Source of the DNA: Byssothecium circinans
Taxonomy: Eukaryota; Ascomycota; Dothideomycetes; Pleosporales; Massarinaceae
NCBI GenBank assembly: GCA_010015675.1
Contig: ML976983.1
Coordinates: forward strand, 908,907-922,642
Direction: 5' to 3'
Length of the DNA: 13,736 bases
The notes beneath the pieces are model-generated. The model searched no databases and was not told the DNA's origin. It saw only the letters and a program-made list of their open reading frames with translations. Below are positions 1-9,348 of the stretch, in pieces; position 1 is the first letter of the stretch, and every line of letters begins with the position of its first letter. Made by a program: the position numbers and the translations under genes.

Positions 1-285
1 AATCTAGGCTGTACGCTATAATAACTTAATAGCTACTAACTAATATACTAATAAGTATGTCCTAAAAGTTATATAGCCTATTAGTAACGTTTAGCTATTA
101 ATCTATAGGTAAAGGTAGGTTTTACCTAAGATTTCTTCTTTTACTAATAACTATTTTATTACATCAGCTATAGCTACAAAATTTTAATAGCTATTAGATT
201 ATATATATATCTATCTAGGTTTAAAATTTCAAAAGAAAATATTAAGGTTTAGCTTTGTTATTAAGATATCCTGTTTTGATTTTCC
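1..285. repeat. AT-rich, TA-rich decayed repeat edge
   Basis: This block is strongly AT-rich and full of TA steps and short variants of tagcta/ctaata, with no open reading frame of note. Composition changes sharply near 290-300 to ordinary fungal genic DNA. In ascomycetes this look is typical of transposon remnants converted by RIP. I recognise no particular element family, and neither end of an element can be named; the left end lies outside the window. Confidence 0.5.
106..128. repeat. 8-bp perfect inverted repeat with 7-nt loop
   Basis: TAGGTAAA at 106-113 is matched by its reverse complement TTTACCTA at 121-128, with ggtaggt as the loop. It lies inside the AT-rich block. It may be chance in low-complexity DNA or part of a decayed element; no function can be read from it. 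Confidence 0.4.
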
Positions 286-301
286 AATGCCAAGCTTTTG
301 A

Positions 302-332
302 GCGGTTCGGTGGTGTGGGCGGTTCGGTGGTG
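302..332. repeat. Two direct copies of a 14-bp GC-rich unit
   Basis: The unit gcggttcggtggtg occurs at 302-315 and again, identical, at 319-332, a 17-bp period. The pair sits exactly where the AT-rich block ends and normal composition begins. It could be the subterminal repeat of a transposable element or a replication-slippage product. Confidence 0.6.
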
Positions 333-334
333 CT

Positions 335-357
335 TTACGTTAGTAATTACTAAGTAA
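335..357. repeat. Palindrome TTAGTAATTACTAA with extended arms
   Basis: Positions 340-353 form a perfect 14-bp palindrome. Flanking ttac (335-338) and gtaa (354-357) extend the symmetry to 23 nt with one unpaired g at 339. It directly follows the direct repeat at 302-332, at the AT-rich/normal composition boundary. A transposon end or integration junction is possible, but I see no matching partner elsewhere in the window. Confidence 0.5.
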
Positions 358-1454
358 ACCCCTATCCATGCATAAAACCACGCCGCCCTCGCCGGCCTAC
401 CCTTCTCCCTCTATCGTCTCCTCATTGGTCGCTCGGGCTCAACCGTGAGGCATTTTCTCACCCCTTGCCACATCATGCAACCGCTGCACTGCCCGGATGG
501 CTCCAGTTTTTCCCCTTTTCCGGACCGACGATGAGGGCGTTGCGGCGTCTCATAGGGAGTTCCTATCTTCCCTTCAATACTCCGCGAGCAGCTCTGTCCC
601 TTTCCGGATTTAGGCTGCTCTAGCTCCCATGCCTTCGCCATGATTGAGCAGTGTTTACAGCACCTACTACCATTTACCTCGACCTCGCCCTGTAGCATGT
701 CCTGGCACTTACAGCGGCGCATATTAAGCGCATATGGTTAGCCTACGGAACACTTCGTCATGGCCTAAGCCAAAACTTACCATTTAGCGTCGTCGCAGTA
801 ATGGCTCTAGCGATCGTTCGCGGGTGCCTGGCCAGCACAATTGCCTGTCTGTCCGCATTAGAAACATGGCAAGAACGTGGAGTAGCTTTGGTTTAGAATT
901 TACGGCTCTTCCCTCTAATCTATAAAATGATCGCCTCCAAGTAGATGTCTCCAGCAAGAAAACCTAGGCTTTGGTGAATTCGACGATATCCCTTCCCAGT
1001 TAGGGCTTTGATTGTGGTTTTGGCAAGTATTCTTCCCCAAATCCTATGTAAGTATTCGCTAATATTCCTTGCGTGAGCCCTCTTAAACGCGCCTTCACAC
1101 TTTAAGCTACCAGTCATACGGAATAGACATATCATCACTAGTCCCTACGAAGGTTGAGTGGATTCATCTATTCCTCTGCTCTTCGAAGACATCCGCCACA
1201 CATCCTTCTATCACTGGCTGTCTACCGTAAGCTACCCCTCGAAAACATAGCGATAGTCTACATCAATAAATGCGAGGACGCTACGTATGACTAATAAGAT
1301 TCACATGCTCTACGAAAGCGTGTCTCATCTGCTCCAGACTTGCGAAAAATCAGCTTCACCATACGCGATATTTCTCCCTAGACGATTCCAGCGTGACCAT
1401 GAACTACATCAACGTCATCTTCCACGTGGAAGAGCTTCCAAATCTATAAAGCAC
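358..1454. other. No convincing gene; two small minus-strand ORFs
   Basis: This stretch has ordinary composition but no gene I can support. On the minus strand, 411-722 could encode 103 aa rich in paired cysteines near its N terminus (CKC, then CCKHC), which vaguely suggests a zinc-binding fragment. Also on the minus strand, 920-1138 could encode 72 aa. Neither has a recognisable domain, clear splice signals or a convincing partner exon. They may be remnants of a decayed element, or chance. The part next to 1455 contains the 3' UTR and polyadenylation region of the exporter gene. Confidence 0.35.
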
Positions 1455-3140
1455 CTATGCGCCTACAGCAACAGCCTTTCCAAAAAGCTTCTCCCGCTTC
1501 ATGAAAAGTGATGCAACTAACATGACACCTCCTGCAACGGGTATCAATACGAACGTCATCTGCATTGCATGGGTGATAGCCTCAATCGCTCTCTCCCGCA
1601 ACTCCCCATTTAGCTCCTTCAACAAAGCGCTCTGCGAGCCCGCTACCGCGCCCCGGATTTCCTCCTCAGAGAAGTCGTGGCCAGCAAGGGCTTCTGTTAG
1701 CTGCTTGATGGCAGTGGATTGGTAGATCTGACCGGCGACAGCAAGCGCAATAACTTGGCCACCAATCTGCGAAACATTTTGCAATTTGAGGCCATGGCCC
1801 ACATCCTCAGGCTTCAGAGTCAGGGTCGCGATGGTGTAGCCTGTAACCATAGACAGACCGGTACCAACAGCGACGAGGATCGACAAGCCATAGATGGTTG
1901 CCGGTGACGTACTGGGGTCTAGATAAACCATAAGAGGCCCACCACCAATAAGTAAGAAGGCGCTGGCGATGACGTATATGGCCATGTAAAACTTTATCAG
2001 ATGAAGAAGAGATCCTGAGATAAGGTTCACCGTGACGCCAATGACAACAAAGGGGAGTAAACGGACGGCGGCCATGAGCGCCTCGTCGTCCCTGACAAAC
2101 TGGAAGAAGAGAGGGATGTAGTACACAACTACGTAGAGCGTCGTTGTACCGGCCGCCGTTACGATATAGAGGAGCACCTGCGTGCGATCCTGCAGTAAAT
2201 GAACCGGAAAGGCGCGGCGTGCAGGCGTAGTAAGCACAGAAAAGTACTGTTGCAAGGCGTATAGTACTAGGACTATGCCGAACGCTACGAATGTGCCAAT
2301 CGTGCGTCCGTCGTTCCAAGGCCACTGACCGCCAGCCATGGTGAAGGCCAGAAGAAAGCTGACCCACATGCCGGCACCGAGAACGAAGCCAAGGACATCA
2401 ATAGTAACCACACGGGCTCGGATGCTAACGTCCGGCATGGGATGGATGGCCGGGAGGTACAAGACGAAAGCCGGGGCCGATACCGCCCCAATGACTAGAT
2501 TGATGTAGAAGGCCCACCGCCAGGTTGCCGCCGATATGGAAAAGGCACCGCCAATCACGGGTCCTAGAATGGCTCCTAGGCCCCAGAACACCCCGACTAA
2601 TGACATGTAGAACCCGCGCTCCTTGGTTATCGTCATGGCCGTAAAGTAGTTTAATGATCCGAGATAGATACCACTACCTCCTGCGCCGGCGATGACACGG
2701 CCAACAATCAAAGCCGTCATATTCGGTGCACCACCGCAGAGAGCTGAGCCGGCCTCAAAGAGGATCACGGTGGCTATGTAGACCCATTTCATGTTGAAGG
2801 TGTTAAACAGGGTACCAAACAGGAGGATGACGCACACGGAACCTAATGGGAAGCCGGCTCCAATCCAGGCGAGCTGTTCGATCTGGCCAAAGGCTTGGAT
2901 GACGGGACCTTGGATATCCGCTGCTATTGTCGTGTCGAGGCCATAGAGGAAGCAAGTAGTGTATAGGGAGATGCAAACGATGAACCAGCGAAAGCCACGG
3001 ACGGTCCTCTCCTTTTGTTCCAACTCCGACTCCGAGGGAACCTGGGTCGGTTCTTCTTCAGATTGTGGCTTCTCGTCGTCTTTGTGGTCGCTTCCTGTAG
3101 TTGCCGCGAGGCTGAGCTGATTGTCCGGTTGCGCAGTCAT
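1455..3140 (-). CDS. MFS exporter, DHA2/Tri12-like, 14 predicted membrane segments
   Basis: A single uninterrupted frame of 561 codons encodes a proton-antiport-type drug or metabolite exporter of the major facilitator superfamily, expected in the plasma membrane. A polar, acidic N-terminal tail (residues 1-49) precedes the first membrane segment (about 50-68). Family motifs are visible: LDTTIAADIQGPV (68-80, motif D1-like), GRVIAGAGGSGIYLG (147-161), and the antiporter motif C region GVFWGLGAILGPVIGG (183-198) followed by WRWAFYIN (207-214). Length fits fungal 14-segment DHA2/Tri12 transporters. The ATG at 3138-3140 has a purine at -3, and TAG at 1455-1457 ends the frame. No lesion is seen, unlike both neighbouring genes. 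Next to an HR-PKS and an FAD monooxygenase, it was probably the product exporter or a self-protection pump; the substrate is unknown. Confidence 0.9.
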   Translation of the reverse strand: MTAQPDNQLSLAATTGSDHKDDEKPQSEEEPTQVPSESELEQKERTVRGFRWFIVCISLYTTCFLYGLDTTIAADIQGPVIQAFGQIEQLAWIGAGFPLGSVCVILLFGTLFNTFNMKWVYIATVILFEAGSALCGGAPNMTALIVGRVIAGAGGSGIYLGSLNYFTAMTITKERGFYMSLVGVFWGLGAILGPVIGGAFSISAATWRWAFYINLVIGAVSAPAFVLYLPAIHPMPDVSIRARVVTIDVLGFVLGAGMWVSFLLAFTMAGGQWPWNDGRTIGTFVAFGIVLVLYALQQYFSVLTTPARRAFPVHLLQDRTQVLLYIVTAAGTTTLYVVVYYIPLFFQFVRDDEALMAAVRLLPFVVIGVTVNLISGSLLHLIKFYMAIYVIASAFLLIGGGPLMVYLDPSTSPATIYGLSILVAVGTGLSMVTGYTIATLTLKPEDVGHGLKLQNVSQIGGQVIALAVAGQIYQSTAIKQLTEALAGHDFSEEEIRGAVAGSQSALLKELNGELRERAIEAITHAMQMTFVLIPVAGGVMLVASLFMKREKLFGKAVAVGA

Positions 3141-3433
3141 TGCTTAGGAAGACATTTTTGAGGAAAGAGCGAATTGCTAAAGGCCGAGGATCAAGGTAGA
3201 GGAAAGAGGCTGGGGCGTATAGATTATCTGCAGTAAAGGTCCGTTCGGAAATGGTATGCCGAGTTTGGTTTGGGCTGGAATCGACACAAGGCGGCCGCAG
3301 CTCTGTCACTAGCGGAAGGTAGGAGTGATGGTTGAAGTGGGTTGCCTGTTGCACGTTTGAACTCGAGTTTTTAGACATTAATGTCACATAGCCGATTAAC
3401 AGATTGCTAATCAGGAGTCCTCCTCAATTTATA
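3141..3433 (-). promoter_or_regulatory. Exporter promoter and 5' leader with TATA box
   Basis: Read on the minus strand, a TATAAAT box lies at 3427-3433, about 290 nt upstream of the exporter ATG. The leader between them holds an upstream ATG (3376-3378) whose frame runs past the exporter start and ends at 3058. A CGG-N10-CCG pair is at 3246-3261 and a GCGGCCGC palindrome at 3291-3298; either could bind a zinc-cluster regulator, but both are weak evidence. A 5' UTR intron that removes the upstream ATG cannot be excluded. Confidence 0.4.
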
Positions 3434-3783
3434 AGCAAGGCTGCAAGCGACAAAGAAGCACTCTTGGCATCCGTACGCGAGTGTGCGCTAAGGTCTTAGT
3501 GCCCGGTGTTCACCCTTACCCGAACATGATCACATCATTTCCCGTGATATGGGACGCGGGACACAACTAGCGCGGCCGGGTAGATAGCCTGCAGCTCCCC
3601 TTGTCGCGTAGAGTTTCCCAGTTCGGTTAGGCTTCTAGCCACGAGGGATTGCAGCCTCAGCCCATCACATTAGCTGCTATCTATATATGTCGCCCAGTCC
3701 TACTTTCTATAAACGACTGAGCGCTAACCGTAGAATGCGTAATAGATATTCGACTGGTCATTCACCAACAAAAGGAAGGTTGG
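3434..3783. other. Intergenic, no gene seen
   Basis: This lies between the exporter promoter and the tandem duplication. Only short out-of-context ORFs occur, and I see no motif, RNA gene or repeat that I can support. Confidence 0.4.
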
Positions 3784-3873
3784 ACGCCGCCAAGTTGAGA
3801 TTGTGTATGTATGTGGCGTGGCTCTCCCGCCTGCGTTATCTCGGCCTCTACTATAATTGTATGCCCTATTCGG

Positions 3874-3906
3874 CCTGCGGCATCCGGCCTATGCATACGC
3901 CGCAGG
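3874..3906. repeat. Hairpin in duplication copy 1
   Basis: cctgcggc (3874-3881) pairs with gccgcagg (3899-3906) around a 17-nt loop that contains the palindrome tatgcata. The stem is identical in the second copy of the duplication. Confidence 0.6.
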
Positions 3907-4062
3907 AAGAGACTTGTTAACGCCGCCAAGTTGAGATTGTGTATGTATGTGGCGTGGCTCTACCCACCTTCCCCTAACTTAGCCGACCTATCAAGACATG
4001 CAACGGTTGCAGAAGTTGCCTGCGTTGTCTCGGCCTCTACTGTAATCGTATGCCCTATTCGG

Positions 4063-4095
4063 CCTGCGGCATCCGGCCTATGCATGCGCCGCAGG
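4063..4095. repeat. Hairpin in duplication copy 2
   Basis: cctgcggc (4063-4070) pairs with gccgcagg (4088-4095) around a 17-nt loop. The stem matches that of copy 1, while the loop palindrome is changed by one transition (4086). Confidence 0.6.
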
Positions 4096-4106
4096 AAGAG
4101 ACTTGT

Positions 4107-4225
4107 CGGCCGGAGTTGATTTTGCTGTTGATAAGGGGGCTAGTCGGTACAAAAGCATGAAAAGTGGAACAGGTGTGGTGGCACGGCAGTATTAGTGTCC
4201 ATTCCTACTTTATTGAGCTTACTAC
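4107..4225. other. 3' flank of the monooxygenase pseudogene
   Basis: No gene or repeat is seen here. The ancestral stop of the monooxygenase is placed at 4226-4228. The frame reopens for a few codons to another TAG at 4205-4207, so if 4226-4228 is itself a mutated codon the gene would have ended there. Confidence 0.35.
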
Positions 4226-4384
4226 CTAATGCATCCGCTGTGCAAGCGCTTCCTTCATACCCACATGCGGCTCGACCGACAAAATGGACGCGCTTGCATT
4301 CCTCGACGCAATCTCTGCCTGTGAAGTGCGTGAGCCCCTCTAGATCTTGGACGCGCGTGGCCGTCTAATACTATCCCAGATCTA

Positions 4385-4653
<269 letters not shown>

Positions 4654-5040
4654 CTGAAGACGCGTTGTAGCTAGTCGGGGAAACCATGGATGCCCTTGAC
4701 CATTTCTTCTACGCTCCCTGTGGCGTTCCATGAGTACTCGAGCTGAGCGGCATTTTTGAGGCTTGAGTCAGAGATTGCGCAGGCCAGATTCATCTGCTGA
4801 TGTTCGCGGCAGGGGTACATGACCACGTTTCGGTTTTCCTCGTCGCCAGCTGCAATGATGGCTACAAAGTGCCTTCACTGTAGTCGTACATGGCTAGCAT
4901 TTTTTCGTCTGTCCTAATGGCATCCCTGACGACGTCCATTGGCAGGGTGAAGCGATATACAGAGAGGCCACAGGGGGTCGGTGCTGGATGGCAGGGTGGA
5001 ATAACGAAGTTGCGGACTTTGGAGTGAATGCCGTCAGCGC

Positions 5041-5098
5041 CTAGGTTGAAATGGGAGTTAGTCTTGTACAGTTTTCACGGCCTAACGATTCGGCATAC
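5041..5098 (-). other. Intron 1 of the monooxygenase pseudogene (58 nt)
   Basis: The donor is GTATGC at the 5098 end, the acceptor CCTAG at the 5041 end, and a CTAAC branch-like element lies between. Removal joins the glycine codon so that the conserved GADG motif is formed. The frame inside contains stops, which supports intron status. Confidence 0.8.
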
Positions 5099-5693
5099 CA
5101 ATAATTAAGTCCGCCCTAAAAGACGTTCCGTCGGTGAATCCTACGACTCCGGTTTCTGGCTCAACACGCACAACGTGAGTGCCATACAGCACGTTGATTG
5201 GTCTCCCTTTACCGTTTTCTCCCGTCACCTTATCTAACAACGCGTCTTTGAAATCCTGCCTGAAGACAAACTACAAAGCACCATCACCGTCGGGCCCATC
5301 GCCGACTAGAGACTTGCTCATCTCTTCCTCTTGGAGATTGTATGTCCAATACCCGGCACCCACTACTCCGCGTATCTCCTCTCTGCTGATACCTAGTTGC
5401 TTGACGATGGAGATACCATTGGTACGTATGCCGATTGCTGCAGACGATTCCTTGAAGTCTGCTTGACGGCGCTCGTAAACAGTGATGCTAAACTAAGGGT
5501 ATTTACGAAGGATAGCCGCCGCAGAAAGTCCAGCAATGCCCGAGCCGATGATTGCGACGTTCAGTATGGGTCAAGGTGCGGGTATGGCGCCTGAGGACAT
5601 TTTGGCAATGGTAAACTGCCGAGACTGTGGAATGTAAGAGGATCTTGTTTTCTTAGCTGTCATGTTAGACGTGTCACTGCTTGTCAACTTATG

Positions 5694-5699
5694 TATATA
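5694..5699 (-). promoter_or_regulatory. TATA box, monooxygenase direction
   Basis: On the minus strand this reads CTATATACAT. Its spacing of about 95 nt to the ATG at 5600 is plausible for a fungal core promoter. It is a pattern match only. Confidence 0.4.
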
Positions 5700-5993
5700 G
5701 TGAAGACATACAGGCTGTGTACGATGGTCCAAAGTTTTCATATTGCTCCCCCACCTTCTTGAAGCAGTAGGTCCGAGTCAGGCCTATGGAAGCGTTGCCC
5801 ATGTACGGTAGGATCGTGCATAATCTCGTTGTGGGTATAGCTATCCTTGTAAAAAGTCAGTAAAGATGACATGATAACGATTGAGTGCAGTGACTATCAG
5901 GAGATTACGCAGTCAGCACTGCCTCATTTATAGAAGGTCGGAATAAGTGGCATGCATAGCAGCTCATGTGATGGGGTAAAGCTGTAATTGCTA

Positions 5994-6006
5994 GCGGCTA
6001 TACCGC
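5994..6006. promoter_or_regulatory. GCGG-N5-CCGC palindrome, candidate Zn2Cys6 factor site
   Basis: gcgg at 5994-5997 and ccgc at 6003-6006 are inverted around ctata. Fungal binuclear zinc-cluster activators bind CGG half-sites in such arrangements, and cluster-specific regulators often act from a shared divergent promoter. It lies about 136 nt upstream of the PKS ATG and just upstream of the TATA-like box. No zinc-cluster gene is in the window, so the regulator would be encoded elsewhere or be lost. Confidence 0.45.
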
Positions 6007-6027
6007 AGAGAATCTAGCCCTTAGGTC

Positions 6028-6034
6028 TATAAGT
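6028..6034 (+). promoter_or_regulatory. TATA-like box, PKS direction
   Basis: tataagt lies about 108 nt upstream of the PKS ATG at 6142 and 22 nt downstream of the GCGG-N5-CCGC site. It is a pattern match only. Confidence 0.35.
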
Positions 6035-6187
6035 ACTATTTAACTGTGGAATTCACTCTTAATTACACAAACTAACGATCATTTGCCGAGGCGAATCATA
6101 CGCTTAGTCTCATTTCTAACGCGCAAGAGGCATCGCCTACTATGACTTCTTAGGAGCAACACGATGCCGTGGCCATCGCGGGCATGG

Positions 6188-6246
6188 GTAAGATGTATTG
6201 TTTTTCATGACAGGCTAAGAAGAGTGCTGAAGTGTGTCGTATACAG
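6188..6246 (+). other. PKS intron 1 (59 nt)
   Basis: The donor is GTAAGA and the acceptor TACAG. Splicing joins AGMG to CRWPG, rebuilding the conserved start of the ketosynthase. Confidence 0.8.
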
Positions 6247-6718
6247 GATGTAGATGGCCTGGCAGCGTCCGCAACACGCTCGATTTCTGGGAGTTTCTCA
6301 AGAAGCGTGTTGACGGTTGGCAAGAATTCGACAAACCACGCTTCTCAAGCGATGGATACCACCATGAGAATGCGAACCAGCCGGGGACCATGGGCATGAA
6401 AGGTGCGTATCTGCTTGAGGAAGACGCACGGCTGTTTGACCACTCTTTCTTCGGCATGTCGAGCCTCGAAGTGGAGACTATGGATCCCTCGCAACGGAAG
6501 TTGCTGGAGGTGACGTACGAGGCGTTTGAAAATGCCGGAGAGACGTGGGACAGCGTGTCCGGTACGCGTACAGGCGTATTTGTAGGAAACTTCTGTCTGG
6601 ACCATTGGATGATACAGTCGCGCGACTAGGACTATCTAAGGCCGTATGCCTTTGCTGGTGCTGGCACCAGCATCCTCGCCAACCAGATCAGTTATATTTT
6701 CAATCTCAACGGGCCAAG

Positions 6719-6784
6719 GTAAGGTTACTCTCGGGTTGCTATCAGTTCCATGGGCGCTATGGCCCGACTCACTATCTTGTCTAG
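6719..6784 (+). other. PKS intron 2 (66 nt)
   Basis: The donor is GTAAGG and the acceptor TCTAG, phase 2. Splicing rebuilds a serine codon and leads directly into LTVNTACSSS with the catalytic cysteine. Confidence 0.8.
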
Positions 6785-7199
6785 TCTCACCGTCAACACG
6801 GCGTGCTCGTCATCCATGTATGCTTTGCATCTAGCCATGAACGCGATACGCGCGGGCGACTGCGACGCAGCCGTGGTGGCGTCGGCCAACTAGATCGCGG
6901 ACCCTGGGGTGCAAATTGCCTTAGACAAGTTAGGGGCTCTTTCGGCGTCGGGCCGCTCCCACGCGTTTGACAGTCGGGCCGAGGGCTACGCGCGGGGCGA
7001 AGGCTTTGGGGCTCTCTACCTGAAGCGGGCGTCGTTGGCTGCGGCAGATGGGTCGCTGATGAGGGCGCTAGTCAGGGGGGTCCGCCATGAACGCTAACGG
7101 GAAGACGGGCGGCATCACACGGCCAAGCCCCGCCGGACAGGAGGCCGTCATCCGCGAGGCCTATCGCAACGCTGGCAACCTGCCCTTTGCCGACACGAG

Positions 7200-7262
7200 G
7201 TAAGTACATGCCCACAATCTCCATGGCCATTGCAACGCGCCCCTGCTCATACACGGCTGCAG
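7200..7262 (+). other. PKS intron 3 (63 nt)
   Basis: The donor is GTAAGT, a perfect fungal consensus, and the acceptor CTGCAG, phase 2. Splicing rebuilds a serine codon followed by YFECHGTGT of the ketosynthase active site. Confidence 0.8.
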
Positions 7263-8179
7263 TTACTTTGAATGCCATGGGACGGGCACCTATGTCGGCG
7301 ACCCGCTGGAAGTGGCCGCCGTGGGCAACGTCTTTGCCAGTGAGCAGCATGCTGGCGGTGCGCTGCTTATCGGATCCACCAAAACCAACGTGGGACACGG
7401 CGGGGGTGCGAGTGCGCTCGCCTCCATCATGAAGGTGGTGCTGTCCCTCGAGCAAGGAGCCATCCCTCCTATCTTCGACCTGCAGACACTCAACTCCAAC
7501 GTCGATTTCAAGGGTGCCGCCGTTGAGGTTGTGCGCGACCTGATGCCGTGGCCTAGCGGCCAGGTGCGGCGTGCTAGCATCAACTCATTCGGCTACGGCG
7601 GCGCTAACGCTCACTATATCATTGATCACGTGCATACCCTGTTCCCCGACTACGTCAAGCCAGGCGTGCGGCAGACGCTCAACATCAATGCCACAGCATT
7701 CGAGCAAGTAATGCATCAAACAAGCATGCAGGCAGACTTTGAAGCAGCCCTTGAAGCAGCCCGTGGTCTCCAAGCAACCGACAGCTCATTAAATGGCGCC
7801 AAAACGCTCTCTCCTCTCAGCTCCAGGGCTGGATCAACCAATGCCATAAGCGATGACTCGAGTGATGAGCCTCCGCATGTGCGCATCAAGCAGCATCGTC
7901 CCGTACTCAAATCACCCACAATGACACGCATGGCGAACCCAGGCACCCGGCAACTAGTGCTTTTGCCCTTCGCAGCCCATAGCAAGGAGTCGCTGAAGCT
8001 GAACATAAACACCCCGTCTACAACCATCGGCCGCTTGCAGCTTGCAGACGTTGCTTACACCTTGGCAAGCAAGCGCTCCAATCTTGCCCAACGCACCTTC
8101 CGCGTCGTAGACAGTGCCCAGCCAGCCGAGGGACTCGCCGCTGGCGGCAAGGTGATGAGAAGTCCTCCCCAGTCCGGCA

Positions 8180-9140
8180 ACGTGGCTTTTGTCTTTACCG
8201 GCCAGGGTTCGCAGTGGGCTGGCATGGGTGTAAAATTATTCGAGTACCGTGCATTCGCATCCGCCATTACATATTTGGATCGTGTACTTGCAACACTCCC
8301 AATGCCCCCCAAGTGGACTCTGCAGCACATTTTATCCGGCAAAAGCGAACCCAAGCTCATCGACTCAGCCGAAGTCTCGCAGGCAGTATGCACAGCCCTC
8401 CAGGTTGGCCTTGTAGACCTTCTTGCCTCGTGGTCTGTACGGCCTATGGCTGTTGCTGGGCACTCATCGGGAGAGATCGCAGCAGCTTACGCTTCGGGCC
8501 GTATCACTGCCGCCGAAGCCATTATTGCGGCTTATCTTCGCGGCCAAGCTGTCTCTAGGAATGAACAGACTGGTTTTATGTTGGCTGTCGGACTAAGTCA
8601 TCAACAGACGCTTCCCTACATCGCTGGGCTTGACGGGACAGTGACCATCGCAGCATACAACTCCCCCGGCAGTGTCACGCTATCAGGCGACGCAGAAGTG
8701 ATTGAAGGCGTGTCCAAAGCTTTGGATCAGGACCGTGTCTTTAATCGCGTGCTTAAAACCGGAGGTAATGCCTACCACTCCCATCACATGCTCGCACTTG
8801 GGGTTGAGTATGAATCCATGCTTCTGAATGGCTTTTCACATGCCAGCAAGTTGGGAATCGCTGACGTCTCTCAACGCTGCCCGCAGATACCCTGGATGTC
8901 ATCTGTCACGCCCAACATAATTTTCTCCGAGAATGACCTCGTCGGCCCAGAATACTGGAGAAACAATCTCGAGTCTCCTATGTACTTTTCTGACGCTGTC
9001 ACAAACCTTGTAACCTTAGCTGAGGTACATATGCTAATCGAGATTGGACCCTATCCTGCCCTCAAGTCACCAATCGACCAGATCCTGAAGAACGCAGGCA
9101 AAACTTCAATTGGCTACGCTTCGACAATGAAACGGCAACA
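8180..9140 (+). other. PKS malonyl-CoA acyltransferase (MAT) domain
   Basis: This domain would load malonyl-CoA. It starts at VAFVFTGQGSQWAGMG and carries the nucleophile motif GHSSGEIAAAY (Ser codon 8464-8466) and the histidine region AYHSHHM. No stop or frameshift occurs in it, so it would still fold if expressed from a fragment. Confidence 0.88.
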
Positions 9141-9348
9141 GGATGGTCGCGAGAGCATGCTGCAGCTTGCTGGCGCTTTGTTCTGTCTGAACACTGACGT
9201 GGATCTGGTCGCAGTGAATTCTCGCGACAGCGTCCTTAGACTGGTGCACGGCAGTATCGCTGTCGACCTTCCCCTGTATCAATACACTTACGGCCCGGTG
9301 GCGTACCATGAGAGCCGTCAGAGTAGAGAGTATCAGTACCGTCAAGTA

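Larger units (their letters stand above)
3784..4106. repeat. Head-to-tail tandem duplication, copies 134 and 187 bp
   Basis: Copy 1 is 3784-3917 and copy 2 is 3920-4106, separated by 2 nt. The copies align at an offset of 136 nt on the left and 189 nt on the right, so copy 1 lacks 53 bp present in copy 2 (or copy 2 gained them). Apart from that indel I find four differences: 3838 A/4027 G, 3853 A/4042 G, 3858 T/4047 C and 3897 A/4086 G. All are transitions with the A or T in copy 1. Three are in TpG/CpA context and one in CpG context. It lies between the exporter promoter and the 3' end of the monooxygenase pseudogene. Confidence 0.9.
5601..6141. promoter_or_regulatory. Divergent promoter between monooxygenase and PKS
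   Basis: The 541-bp gap separates the two divergent start codons and must have held both promoters. A TATATA element reading toward the monooxygenase is at 5694-5699, about 95 nt before its ATG. Toward the PKS there is TATAAGT at 6028-6034 (about 108 nt before its ATG) and a second TATA-like tttataga near 5928. A zinc-cluster-type palindrome lies between. No ORF of note is present. Confidence 0.55.
6160..7630 (+). other. PKS ketosynthase (KS) domain
   Basis: KS performs decarboxylative chain extension. Visible are MDPSQRKLLEVTYEAFENAG, the active-site TACSSS (Cys codon 6804-6806), ECHGTGT (His codon 7276-7278), KTNVGH (near 7385) and the closing SFGYGGANAHYII. The residue before TACSSS is Asn where Asp is usual, a G-to-A change. 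TAG codons at 6627 and 6891 (the latter where ANWIADPG is expected) and an extra base near 7084-7087 break this domain. Confidence 0.88.

Noticed and set aside
411..1138. Two minus-strand small ORFs as real genes
   Set aside because: One is cysteine-rich and could be a zinc-binding fragment, but no recognisable domain, splice structure or start context supports calling a gene.
1501..2491. Several plus- and minus-strand ORFs overlapping the MFS gene
   Set aside because: They are alternative-frame readings of the exporter coding sequence, with no family motifs.
3687..4119. Plus-strand ORFs with repeated peptide across the tandem duplication
   Set aside because: The repeated peptide follows from the DNA duplication. 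There is no domain, no promoter and no coding-like conservation; the copy differences are not biased to silent sites.
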